A stretch of 35,386 nt of DNA from Candidatus Aminicenantota bacterium (GTDB lineage: Bacteria; Acidobacteriota; Aminicenantia; UBA2199), in contig JADFDP010000020.1 in NCBI GenBank assembly GCA_018262835.1, positions 1 to 35,386 on the forward strand, written 5' to 3'. Each line of letters begins with the position of its first letter. The first letter of the stretch is position 1. Below are positions 1-8,467 of the stretch, one piece after another. Under the pieces are notes generated by a model, which saw only the letters and a list, made by a program, of their open reading frames with translations, was not told the origin of the DNA and did not search any database. The translations under genes and the position numbers were made by a program.

Positions 1-1
1 C

Positions 2-820
2 ATCTGGGCCATGGCGCTGACCGCGTTCCTGTGGAGCATCGCCGGCCTGTTCATCAAGGTGATCGACTGGAATCCCTTCGCCATCGCCGGCATGCGCAGC
101 CTGATCTCGTCGCTGGTCATCTTCGTTTATTTGCGGCGGCCGAAATTCCACTGGTCCCTGCCGCAGATCGGCGCCGCCCTGACCCAGACGGCCACCATGC
201 TGCTTTTCGTGACCGCGAACAAGACGACCACCGCGGCCAACGCCATCCTGCTGCAGTATGTCGGCCCGGTTTTCACCGCCATCATCGGCGCCTGGCTGCT
301 GAAGGAGCGGGCACGCTGGGAGCACTGGCTGGCCTTCGCCTTCGTCGGCGCCGGCATGGTCCTGCTGTTCATGGACAAGCTCGGCGGCGGCCGGCTGCTG
401 GGCAACGTCCTGGCGCTGCTGTCGGGGCTGGTCTTCAGCTTTTACTATATTTTCATGCGCATGCAAAAAAACGAGTCGCCGCTGGAGTCGATCCTGCTGG
501 CCCACTGGCTCACCGCCGCCATCGGCCTGGGCGTCTCCCTGTTTCTGCCGCTGCCGGTTTTCACCTGGGGGGCGGCCGGCGCCATCGCCATGCTGGGAGT
601 ATTCCAGGTCGGCGTCTCGGCCATCCTGTTCACCGCGGCGATCAAGCGCATCCCGGCCGTGTTCGCCAACCTGGTCGCCGTGATCGAGCCGGTGTTCAAC
701 CCGGTCTGGGTCTTCCTGGCCCTGGGCGAAGCGCCGGGGCTGAACGCCATCATCGGCGGGGCGATCATCATCGCCGCGGTGACCGGGGCCTCGATCATCA
801 GCGCGAGACGAACCCATTGA
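2..820 (+). CDS. EamA/DMT-family permease, probably 5'-truncated by window start
   Basis: Hydrophobic multi-TM ORF with EamA-like repeats (FLWSIAGLFIKVIDWNPFAIAGMRS; VIEPVFNPVWVFLALGE); frame is open to the window edge upstream of the first ATG at 11. Confidence 0.85.
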   Translation: MWAMALTAFLWSIAGLFIKVIDWNPFAIAGMRSLISSLVIFVYLRRPKFHWSLPQIGAALTQTATMLLFVTANKTTTAANAILLQYVGPVFTAIIGAWLLKERARWEHWLAFAFVGAGMVLLFMDKLGGGRLLGNVLALLSGLVFSFYYIFMRMQKNESPLESILLAHWLTAAIGLGVSLFLPLPVFTWGAAGAIAMLGVFQVGVSAILFTAAIKRIPAVFANLVAVIEPVFNPVWVFLALGEAPGLNAIIGGAIIIAAVTGASIISARRTH

Positions 821-932
821 ACTGAAGAGGCAGGTTCGAAGTTCGAAGTTTAAGAAAAAAGTATTAGTTCGAACCCTTTGCAGTTGATTCCGGTTTCTTC
901 AACGTCGAACATCGAACCTCGAACATCGAACC

Positions 933-1352
933 TCATTCCCCGATGATCTTCACCAGCACTCTCTTCTTGCGCCGGCCGTCGAACTCGCCATAGAATATCT
1001 GCTCCCAGGGGCCGAAGTCCAGGCGGCCCTGCGTGACGGCAACGACCACCTCGCGGCCCATGACCTGGCGCTTGAGATGGGCGTCGCCGTTGTCCTCGCC
1101 ACTGAGGTTGTGGCGGTAGGCCGCAACCGGCTCGTGCGGAGCCAGTTTCTCCAGCCACTTTTCGTAGTCCTGGTGCAGTCCGGATTCGTCGTCGTTGATG
1201 AATACCGAGGACGTGATGTGCATGGCGTTGACCAGGGCCAGCCCCTCCTGTACGCCGCTTTCATTCAATGCCAGCTCCACCTCGGGCGTGATGTTGATGA
1301 ACGCCCGCCGGTGCGGCGTCTGGAACCACAGTTCCTTTCTATAGCTTTTCAT
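933..1352 (-). CDS. YjbQ/UPF0047 family protein (secondary thiamine-phosphate synthase-like)
   Basis: Family-typical [25 protein letters not shown]...[20 protein letters not shown]...[25 protein letters not shown]; start chosen at internal ATG 1352. Confidence 0.85.
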   Translation of the reverse strand: MKSYRKELWFQTPHRRAFINITPEVELALNESGVQEGLALVNAMHITSSVFINDDESGLHQDYEKWLEKLAPHEPVAAYRHNLSGEDNGDAHLKRQVMGREVVVAVTQGRLDFGPWEQIFYGEFDGRRKKRVLVKIIGE

Positions 1353-1392
1353 CAGCCGATTATAGCTGAATAATATATAGATGGACAAGAAC

Positions 1393-1500
1393 TCGGTGTA
1401 AGGTGTAGGGCGTAGGGTTTAGGGTAAGAGAAGGCAAACAAAATTGCCAGTGGCTTTTTCTTGCCTTACGCCTTACACCTTGCACCTTACGCCGAGTCCT
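1393..1500. repeat. inverted pair of heptameric (CTTACNC)n arrays
   Basis: GGTGTAAGGTGTAGGGCGTAGGG ... CCTTACGCCTTACACCTTGCACCTTACGCC. Confidence 0.7.
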
Positions 1501-1516
1501 TCCCTGATCTTATTGT

Positions 1517-1545
1517 TTGACAATTCGCGCCTGGTTCTTTAATAT
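1517..1545 (+). promoter_or_regulatory. sigma70-like promoter
   Basis: TTGACA-N17-TAATAT upstream of membrane protein/xdh operon. Confidence 0.6.
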
Positions 1546-1578
1546 TAACGAGGCTCTCAACGAGCCCCAGAGGTGCGC

Positions 1579-2268
1579 ATGGCTGTCCATAACGAGTCCT
1601 TGTCCTGGAAATTTTATTTGCTGAATATCATCCTGCTGGGGGCGCTCCTGGGCCTGGTCGAGGCCGGCCTGGGCGGCTTCATCCGCAAAGCCGGCCTGCC
1701 CCTCAGGGGGCCGCTGGTGACCGGCATGGGATTCGCCCTCATGGCCCTGGGGCTGGCCGTGTTCAAGCAGGCGCGGGTGATCCCCGGCATCGCCGTCATC
1801 GGTGTCTTGAGCAAGTGGCTGGCCGTGCCGCTGCTGGGCCTGCCCCTGTTCTGCCAGGCCAACGCCCACCTGGCCATCCTGCTCAACGGCGCTTTCCTGT
1901 TCGCCGCGGTGGGGATGTTCAAAAGGCGCGTGGCCGGAGGCTGGCGGCCGAAGAGCGCCGTGGCTTTTGGGGCGGCTTTTGGCGCGGGCGCCTCCTTTTT
2001 CGCCCTGGGCCGCTTCGTCGCCCCCTGCCGCCACCTGCTCTCTTTCCATTATGCCGGGGGCGCCGCCGCCTACATGCTCACCCGCGTCGTCCCCGCCGCC
2101 CTGCTGGCGGCATTGTTGTTCCCGCTGGGCTACGCTTTGGGCCGGAAACTGGAGGCCATGATCGTGCCCTTATGGCTGCAAAAAAAATGGTTTGTCTTTC
2201 CGGTTTTTTCCGCGTTCACCCTGGCCTGCGTCGGGCTGACGGTTTGGCTGATCTCAACCGGTTTTTAG
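1579..2268 (+). CDS. integral membrane protein of unknown function, 20 bp upstream of xdh genes
   Basis: About 230 aa, several hydrophobic helices; TTGACA-N17-TAATAT promoter upstream; close spacing to next CDS. Confidence 0.65.
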   Translation: MAVHNESLSWKFYLLNIILLGALLGLVEAGLGGFIRKAGLPLRGPLVTGMGFALMALGLAVFKQARVIPGIAVIGVLSKWLAVPLLGLPLFCQANAHLAILLNGAFLFAAVGMFKRRVAGGWRPKSAVAFGAAFGAGASFFALGRFVAPCRHLLSFHYAGGAAAYMLTRVVPAALLAALLFPLGYALGRKLEAMIVPLWLQKKWFVFPVFSAFTLACVGLTVWLISTGF

Positions 2269-2287
2269 GACTGGGACCGCGGCTCAA

Positions 2288-3715
2288 GTGATGAACAGGG
2301 AAATGGCTTTCTTTTTGAACGGTACGGCGGTGCGCAGCACCCTGCCGCCCGGGACCGTGCTCCTCGATTTCATCCGCCGCGACCAACGCCTGACCGGCAC
2401 GCGCGAAGGCTGCCGCGAAGGCGATTGCGGCGCCTGCACCGTCCTGCTGGGCCGCTTGGAAAACGGCGCTGTCCGCTATCGGGCCGTGGTTTCCTGCCTG
2501 CTGCCCCTGGCCGAGGCCGAAAGCTGCCATGTGGTCACCATCGAGGGGCTGAACGGCAAAGACCTGACCCCGGTGCAGCAGGCCTTGGTCAGCGAAGGGG
2601 GCAGCCAGTGCGGCTTCTGCACCCCGGGCATGGTCGTCAGCCTGACCAGCTTCCTGCTCAACAGCCGGGAACTGCAGAGCGATGAGGCCATCACGGCCAT
2701 CGAGGGCAACCTCTGCCGCTGCACCGGCTATGTTTCGATCCGCCGAGCCGTGGAAAAGCTGCTGCGCCAGGTCCGCCCCGGGCTGCAGGCCGCTCCCGAC
2801 CGGCTGGCGGCGCTTTGCGGGCTGGGCATTTTGCCCGCTTATTTTCCCGCCATGCCCGCGCGCCTGTCGGCCCTGGCGGCGGGAGCGCCCCGGGAGCCGG
2901 GCCCGGGAAAAACCGCCGTGGTCGTGGCCGGCGGCACCGACCTTTACGTGCAGCGAGGCAGCGAGCTTCCGGAAAAAGAACTGCGACTCCTCTCCCGGCA
3001 GCCGGGATTTTCCGGGATCTGGCCGTCCGCCGGCCGCATCTTCATCGGCGCCGCCACGACCGTGGCCGAAATCATGGAATCGTCCTTGCTGGCGGCCGCC
3101 CTGCCCGGGCTGGCCGCCTGCCTGGGCCGGGTCTCCTCCACCCAGGTCCGCAACCGGGCCACCGTCGGCGGCAACATCGTCAACGCCTCGCCCATCGGCG
3201 ACCTGAGCGTCATCGCCCTGGCCCTGGACGCCGGCATCGGGTTGCGCGGCCGCGGCCGTGTGCGCGAAATGGCCCTGCGCGATTTCTTCCTGGGCTACAA
3301 AAAGCTGGCTTTGCGAAAAAACGAGACCGTGGCCTGGATCAGCGTGCCGCTGACTAAAAACGGCGTCTCCTTCCATTTCGAGAAGGTGGCCCGGCGCCAA
3401 TACCAGGATATCGCCTCGGTAAATTCGGCCCTGGGCCTGGAAATGGCCGGGGAACGCATCGCGGCCGCCCATGTTTCGGCCGGCGGCGTGGCCCCGGTGC
3501 CCTTGTACTTGCGCGCCGCATCGGCATTTTTAATCGGTAAAACGGTCTCGCCGGCCTTGGTCAGGGAATGGGCCGCCATAGCCGAAACCGAGATCGCCCC
3601 GATCAGCGATGTCCGCGGTTCGGCGCCATACAAGAAATCGCTGCTGCGCCGCCTGCTGTTCGCCCATTTCCTGGACTTGTTCCCCGGGCGCCTGAATGCC
3701 GGAGAACTGCCGTGA
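2288..3715 (+). CDS. xdhA: xanthine dehydrogenase-type small subunit: [2Fe-2S] + FAD-binding domains
   Basis: REGCREGDCGACTVLLG, SQCGFCTPGMV, GNLCRCTGY cysteine motifs; FAD domain VAGGTDLYVQRG and QVRNRATVGGNIVNASPIGDL. Confidence 0.9.
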   Translation: MMNREMAFFLNGTAVRSTLPPGTVLLDFIRRDQRLTGTREGCREGDCGACTVLLGRLENGAVRYRAVVSCLLPLAEAESCHVVTIEGLNGKDLTPVQQALVSEGGSQCGFCTPGMVVSLTSFLLNSRELQSDEAITAIEGNLCRCTGYVSIRRAVEKLLRQVRPGLQAAPDRLAALCGLGILPAYFPAMPARLSALAAGAPREPGPGKTAVVVAGGTDLYVQRGSELPEKELRLLSRQPGFSGIWPSAGRIFIGAATTVAEIMESSLLAAALPGLAACLGRVSSTQVRNRATVGGNIVNASPIGDLSVIALALDAGIGLRGRGRVREMALRDFFLGYKKLALRKNETVAWISVPLTKNGVSFHFEKVARRQYQDIASVNSALGLEMAGERIAAAHVSAGGVAPVPLYLRAASAFLIGKTVSPALVREWAAIAETEIAPISDVRGSAPYKKSLLRRLLFAHFLDLFPGRLNAGELP

Positions 3716-5967
3716 AGCAGAACGATATCTATTTCCACGCGCGCGGCGAATCGCTTTTCACCGATGACCTGGACGATTTTCCCGGGCTGCTGCACGCCGC
3801 GGCGTTGCCCTCGCCCCTGGCCCACGGCCGCATCGCAAGGCTGGACGTTGAAGCGGCGCGCAGGATGCCGGGTGTGGCCGCGGTATTCACCGCCGCCGAC
3901 ATCCCGGGCGAGAACCAGATCGGCGGCATCATCCCCGATGAACCCCTGCTGGCCGACAGGGAAGTCCATTTCATCGGTCAGCCGGTGGCCCTGGCGGCGG
4001 CCGCGACTCCGCTCCTGGCCCGGCGGGCCCTGGCGGCCGTGGAACTCGAGATCGAGGAACTTCCTGCCGTCCTGGATCCGCGCCAGGCTGCCGCCGAAAA
4101 CCTGCTGATCTCGCCGGCGCGCACCTTCGCCTGCGGCGACGTCGAACAGGCCTGGCCGGCCTGTTCCCTGGTGGTCGCCGGCAGGGTCGACTCGGGCGGC
4201 CAGGAGCATTTGTACCTGGAAACCCAGGCCGCCGTGGCCGTACCCGGCGAAAAAGACACCCTGCGCGTGATCTCGGCCACCCAGTCGCCCGCCGTGGTGC
4301 AGCGCATCACCGCCCGCGTGCTGGGCATGCCCATGAGCCAGGTGGCGGTCGAGGTCTTCCGCCTGGGCGGCGCCTTCGGCGGCAAGGAGGACCAGGCCAC
4401 GGCCTGGGCCGTGCTGGCGGCCCTGGCGGCGCGCCGGCTGCGCCGGCCGGTCAAGCTGGTCCTGAACCGCGGCGAGGACATGCGCCTGACCGGCAAGCGC
4501 CACCCGTACTCTTCGGATTTCAAGATCGGCCTGGACGGCGCCGGCCGGATCCTGGCCTACGAGGTGACCTACTACCAGAACGCGGGCGCCGCCGCCGACC
4601 TTTCGCCCGCCATCCTGGAGCGCACGCTGTTCCACGCCACCAACAGCTACCGTATCCCCAACGTCAAAGCCACGGGCATCTCCTGCCGCACCCACCTGCC
4701 GCCCTTCACCGCCTTCCGCGGTTTCGGCGGCCCCCAGGCCATGTTCGTGCTGGAGGCGGCCATTTTCCAGGCCGCGGAGAAACTGGGGCTGGACGCGGCC
4801 GCATTGCAGGAAAAGAACCTGCTCAGCGAAGGCGACGGATTCCCCTATGGCCAGAAGGTAAAAAACTGCCGGGCCCGACGCTGCTGGGACGAGGCGGTCT
4901 CGTCTTTCGACCTGGCCGGGGCCCGGGCCAGGGTCCGGGCATTCAATGTCGCCAACGCCCTCAGCAAAAAGGGGCTGGCCCTGATGCCGGTGTGCTTCGG
5001 CATCTCGTTTACCAGCACCCACCTGAACCAGGCCGGAGCCCTGGTCCACGTCTACACCGACGGCAGCGTCTCGGTCTCCAGCGGCGCGGTGGAAATGGGC
5101 CAGGGGGTGAACAACAAGATCCTGCGGGTGGCGGCGCGCACTCTGGGCATATCCCAGGCGCGCCTGCGCATGGAGAGCACGTGCACCCAGCGGGTGGCCA
5201 ACACCTCGCCCACCGCGGCCTCGACCGGCGCCGACCTGAACGGCAGGGCGGTCGAACTGGCCTGCGCGGAGATCCGCCGGCGCTTGCTGCGGCTGGCGGC
5301 CGAAAAACTGTCAAGCGCCGATGCGGCCGGATTGGCGATCCGATCTGAAACGGTTTGGCTCAACGGCGCGGCGACCGATCTGACATGGGGAAAACTGGTG
5401 CAGGCCGCGTATTTCGGCCGCGTCAACCTGAGCGCCCAGGCCCACTACGCCACGCCCGGCATCCATTTCGACCGCACCCGGGAAAAGGGCGAACCCTTCG
5501 CCTACCACGTCTTCGGCACCGCCATCGTCGAAGCCACCATCGATGGCCTGCGCGGCACCTGTACCGTCGATTCGGTGCGGGCGGTCCACGACGCCGGCTC
5601 CAGCCTGAATCCGCTGGCCGACCGCGGCCAGGCCGAAGGCGGCATCGTGCAGGGCGTCGGCTGGATGACGCTCGAGGAGCTGCTGTATTCGCCAAAGGGC
5701 CGGCTGCTCACCGACACCCTCTCCACCTACAAGGTGCCCGACATCCGCACGGCGCCGGCGGAGATCGATGTCCGCTTTTTGCAGGACGCTCCCAACCCCG
5801 CCGCGGTCATGAACAGCAAGGCGGTCGGCGAACCGCCCTTCATGTACGGCATCGGCGCCTATTTCGCCCTGCTGGCCGCCATGCGCGCCTTCCGCCCCGG
5901 CCAGGCGCTGCCGTACGCCGCGCCCCTGACCAACGAAAAGGTGCTGGCCTGGCTCGAAGAAAAATAA
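3712..5967 (+). CDS. xdhB: xanthine dehydrogenase-type molybdopterin-binding subunit
   Basis: GTG start at 3712 overlapping the upstream TGA by 4 nt; motifs RLGGAFGGKEDQAT, TAFRGFGGPQAMF, VEMGQGVNNKI, KAVGEPP. Confidence 0.9.
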   Translation: MKQNDIYFHARGESLFTDDLDDFPGLLHAAALPSPLAHGRIARLDVEAARRMPGVAAVFTAADIPGENQIGGIIPDEPLLADREVHFIGQPVALAAAATPLLARRALAAVELEIEELPAVLDPRQAAAENLLISPARTFACGDVEQAWPACSLVVAGRVDSGGQEHLYLETQAAVAVPGEKDTLRVISATQSPAVVQRITARVLGMPMSQVAVEVFRLGGAFGGKEDQATAWAVLAALAARRLRRPVKLVLNRGEDMRLTGKRHPYSSDFKIGLDGAGRILAYEVTYYQNAGAAADLSPAILERTLFHATNSYRIPNVKATGISCRTHLPPFTAFRGFGGPQAMFVLEAAIFQAAEKLGLDAAALQEKNLLSEGDGFPYGQKVKNCRARRCWDEAVSSFDLAGARARVRAFNVANALSKKGLALMPVCFGISFTSTHLNQAGALVHVYTDGSVSVSSGAVEMGQGVNNKILRVAARTLGISQARLRMESTCTQRVANTSPTAASTGADLNGRAVELACAEIRRRLLRLAAEKLSSADAAGLAIRSETVWLNGAATDLTWGKLVQAAYFGRVNLSAQAHYATPGIHFDRTREKGEPFAYHVFGTAIVEATIDGLRGTCTVDSVRAVHDAGSSLNPLADRGQAEGGIVQGVGWMTLEELLYSPKGRLLTDTLSTYKVPDIRTAPAEIDVRFLQDAPNPAAVMNSKAVGEPPFMYGIGAYFALLAAMRAFRPGQALPYAAPLTNEKVLAWLEEK

Positions 5968-5976
5968 GGAGCGCTC

Positions 5977-7167
5977 ATGGATAAAACCGCCGAAAAAGTG
6001 CTGCAGCTGGCCGAACAATACCGGGACTACACAACGCAGAACCTTTCGCGCCTGGTCAGGATCAAGTCGACCTCGGGCAAGGAACAGGAGATGGCCGCCG
6101 AGCTGCAGCGGCTGATGAGGGAGTCGCGCTTCGACAGCGTACGCCTCGACGGCCTGGGCAGCGTTCACGGCCGCGTCGGTCATGGCAAGCGCCTGCTGGC
6201 CATCGACGCCCACATCGACACCGTGGACCAGGGCAACCTCGAGAACTGGAGCGAGCCGCCCTTTTCCGGCCGCATCGCCGACGGCTTCGTGCACGGCCGC
6301 GGCAGCGTCGACCAGAAGGGGGGAGCGGCGGCCATGGTCACGGCCGGCCGTATCCTGAAGGATCTGGGGTTGCCAGATGACTTCTCGGTCCTCTTTACCG
6401 GCACGGTCATGGAGGAGGATTGCGACGGCTTGTGCTGGAAATACATCATCGAAGAGGAGAAAATCCGGCCCGAGTTGGTGATCAGCACCGAGCCGACCGC
6501 CCTGGGCGTCTACCGCGGCCAGCGCGGCCGCATGGAGATGCATGTCAGCTTCAAGGGGCTGTCGTCGCATGGCTCGGCGCCCGAGCGGGGCAGGAACGCC
6601 ATCTTCATGGGGGCGCGCGCCTGCCTGGAAATCGAAAAGCTGAACGAGCGCCTGGCCGGTGACGATTTTCTGGGCAAGGGCTCGGTCACGGTCAGCGAAT
6701 TCGTCTCGGGCTCGCCCTCGCTCTGCGCCGTCGCCGATTATGCGCGCATCCACCTCGACCGCCGCCTCACGACCGGCGAGACCAAGGAAACGGCGCTGGC
6801 CGAAGTGCGCGCGCTGGTCGCCGGGCAGTCCGCCAGCGTCGAGGTGCTGGAGTATCGCGAAAAGGCCTATACCGGAATGGAATACGGCATGGAAAAGTAC
6901 TACCCGACCTGGACCGTCGCTGCCGCCCATCCCGCGGTTTCCCGCGCCCAAGGAGTCTTCCGCGCGCTTTTCAACGAGGAGCCGCGCGTGGACAAGTGGA
7001 CCTTTTCGACCAACGGCATCGCCATCACCGGCATCCACGGCATCCCCTGCATCGGCTTCGGCCCCGGCGACGAGGTCATGGCCCACGCGCCCAACGAGAA
7101 GGTCGCCATCGACGACCTGGTCAAAGCTTCCGCATTTTATGCGCTGTACGCGTTGAGCATGAAGTGA
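5977..7167 (+). CDS. ygeY: YgeY-like M20 family metallohydrolase (selenium/purine-linked)
   Basis: M20 motifs AIDAHIDTVD, GRGSVDQKGG, TVMEEDCDG; ends TNGIAITGIHGIPCIGFGPGDEVMAHAPNEKV. Confidence 0.85.
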   Translation: MDKTAEKVLQLAEQYRDYTTQNLSRLVRIKSTSGKEQEMAAELQRLMRESRFDSVRLDGLGSVHGRVGHGKRLLAIDAHIDTVDQGNLENWSEPPFSGRIADGFVHGRGSVDQKGGAAAMVTAGRILKDLGLPDDFSVLFTGTVMEEDCDGLCWKYIIEEEKIRPELVISTEPTALGVYRGQRGRMEMHVSFKGLSSHGSAPERGRNAIFMGARACLEIEKLNERLAGDDFLGKGSVTVSEFVSGSPSLCAVADYARIHLDRRLTTGETKETALAEVRALVAGQSASVEVLEYREKAYTGMEYGMEKYYPTWTVAAAHPAVSRAQGVFRALFNEEPRVDKWTFSTNGIAITGIHGIPCIGFGPGDEVMAHAPNEKVAIDDLVKASAFYALYALSMK

Positions 7168-7172
7168 GCCCA

Positions 7173-7308
7173 GTGACGAGTGACAAGTGACGAGTGACGA
7201 GGAAGAAGAACTGCAAGAAATCGACTTAATGCGGTCCCTTGTCAATCGGTCGAGGTCGGTTCATGCGACTTTCTCTTTCTTGTCACTTGTCACTTGTTAC
7301 TTGTCACT
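7173..7308. repeat. inverted pair of heptameric (GTGACNA)n arrays between ygeY and ygeW
   Basis: GTGACGAGTGACAAGTGACGAGTGACGA ... TGTCACTTGTCACTTGTTACTTGTCACTT. Confidence 0.75.
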
Positions 7309-7330
7309 TTAGGTCGATATACGCTTCATT

Positions 7331-7359
7331 TTGACATACGCTGGCACTAATGCTATATT
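7331..7359 (+). promoter_or_regulatory. sigma70-like promoter of ygeW unit
   Basis: TTGACA-N17-TATATT, 29 nt before ATG 7388. Confidence 0.65.
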
Positions 7360-7387
7360 TTTCACTAACAAAACCAAGGAGCGAGCC

Positions 7388-8410
7388 ATGAACTCGATCT
7401 TCCATAACCGCCATTTCATCACTGAGGATGACTGGAGCAAGAACGACCTCGACACCGTCTTCGAAACGGCCTTCGACCTGAAGAAAAGATTCGCCCTGGG
7501 CGAGCCGCACCGGCTGCTGCGGGACAAGACGCTGTTCATGATCTTTTTCGAGCAGTCGACGCGCACGCGCAACTCCATGGAAGCGGGCATGACCCAGCTC
7601 GGCGGCCACGCCCACGACCTGACCGCCGACAAGATGCAGATCTCCCACGGCGAATCGGCCAAAGATACGGCCATCATCCTCTCGCGCATGGGCCACGGCA
7701 TCGCCGCGCGCAACTGCTTCTACGGCAGCGGCAACGCCTACCTTAACGAGATGGCCCGGCATGCCAAGTGCCCGGTGATGAGCCTGCAGGACGACGTCTA
7801 CCACCCCTTCCAGGGGCTGGCCGATCTGATGACCATTTTCGAGCACTTCGGCCGCGACCCCAGGGGCTTGAAGGTGACGGTCTCCTGGGCCTACGCCGAA
7901 TCGCACGCCAAGCCTCTTTCCGTGCCCCAGACGCAGATCCTCCTCTTCCCGCGCTACGGCCTGGACGTCACCGTGGCCCATCCTCCCGATTTTCCGCTGA
8001 ACCAGGCGATCGTCGACAAGGCCAGGCTCAACGCCAAGGCCGGCGGCGGCAAGCTGAGCTTCACCCACGACATGGACGAGGCGGTCAAGGGGGCGCAGGT
8101 GGTCATCCCCAAGAACTGGGGCGGTTTCGGCCGCTACGCCGTCGACGAATACCTGAAAAACGAGGCGGAGTGCAAAAAAGAGATGGCCGCCCGTTTGGCC
8201 AAGCACAAGGACTGGATCTTCGACCGCCGCCGCGCCCGGCTGGCCGACCGCGATGTCAAGCTGATGCACGCCCTGCCGGCGGACCGCAACCGCGAGGTGA
8301 CCGACGAGGTGATCGACGACGAGGCGATCTCCCTCGTCTACGATGAGGCCGAGAACCGGCTGCATACGGCCAAGGCCATCATGGCCCTGACCATGGGCGG
8401 CCGCGGCTGA
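7388..8410 (+). CDS. ygeW: YgeW-like carbamoyltransferase
   Basis: Carbamoyltransferase fold motifs FEQSTRTRNSMEAGMTQLGGHAHDL, HPFQGLADLMTI, LMHALPADRNREVTDEV; neighbours ygeY, ygfK, ygeX. Confidence 0.82.
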   Translation: MNSIFHNRHFITEDDWSKNDLDTVFETAFDLKKRFALGEPHRLLRDKTLFMIFFEQSTRTRNSMEAGMTQLGGHAHDLTADKMQISHGESAKDTAIILSRMGHGIAARNCFYGSGNAYLNEMARHAKCPVMSLQDDVYHPFQGLADLMTIFEHFGRDPRGLKVTVSWAYAESHAKPLSVPQTQILLFPRYGLDVTVAHPPDFPLNQAIVDKARLNAKAGGGKLSFTHDMDEAVKGAQVVIPKNWGGFGRYAVDEYLKNEAECKKEMAARLAKHKDWIFDRRRARLADRDVKLMHALPADRNREVTDEVIDDEAISLVYDEAENRLHTAKAIMALTMGGRG

Positions 8411-8467
8411 ATCCGCCCGGGGGACGGGCCGTGTTCGAAAAATTTGCCATGACGGCGAAGCGGGCGC

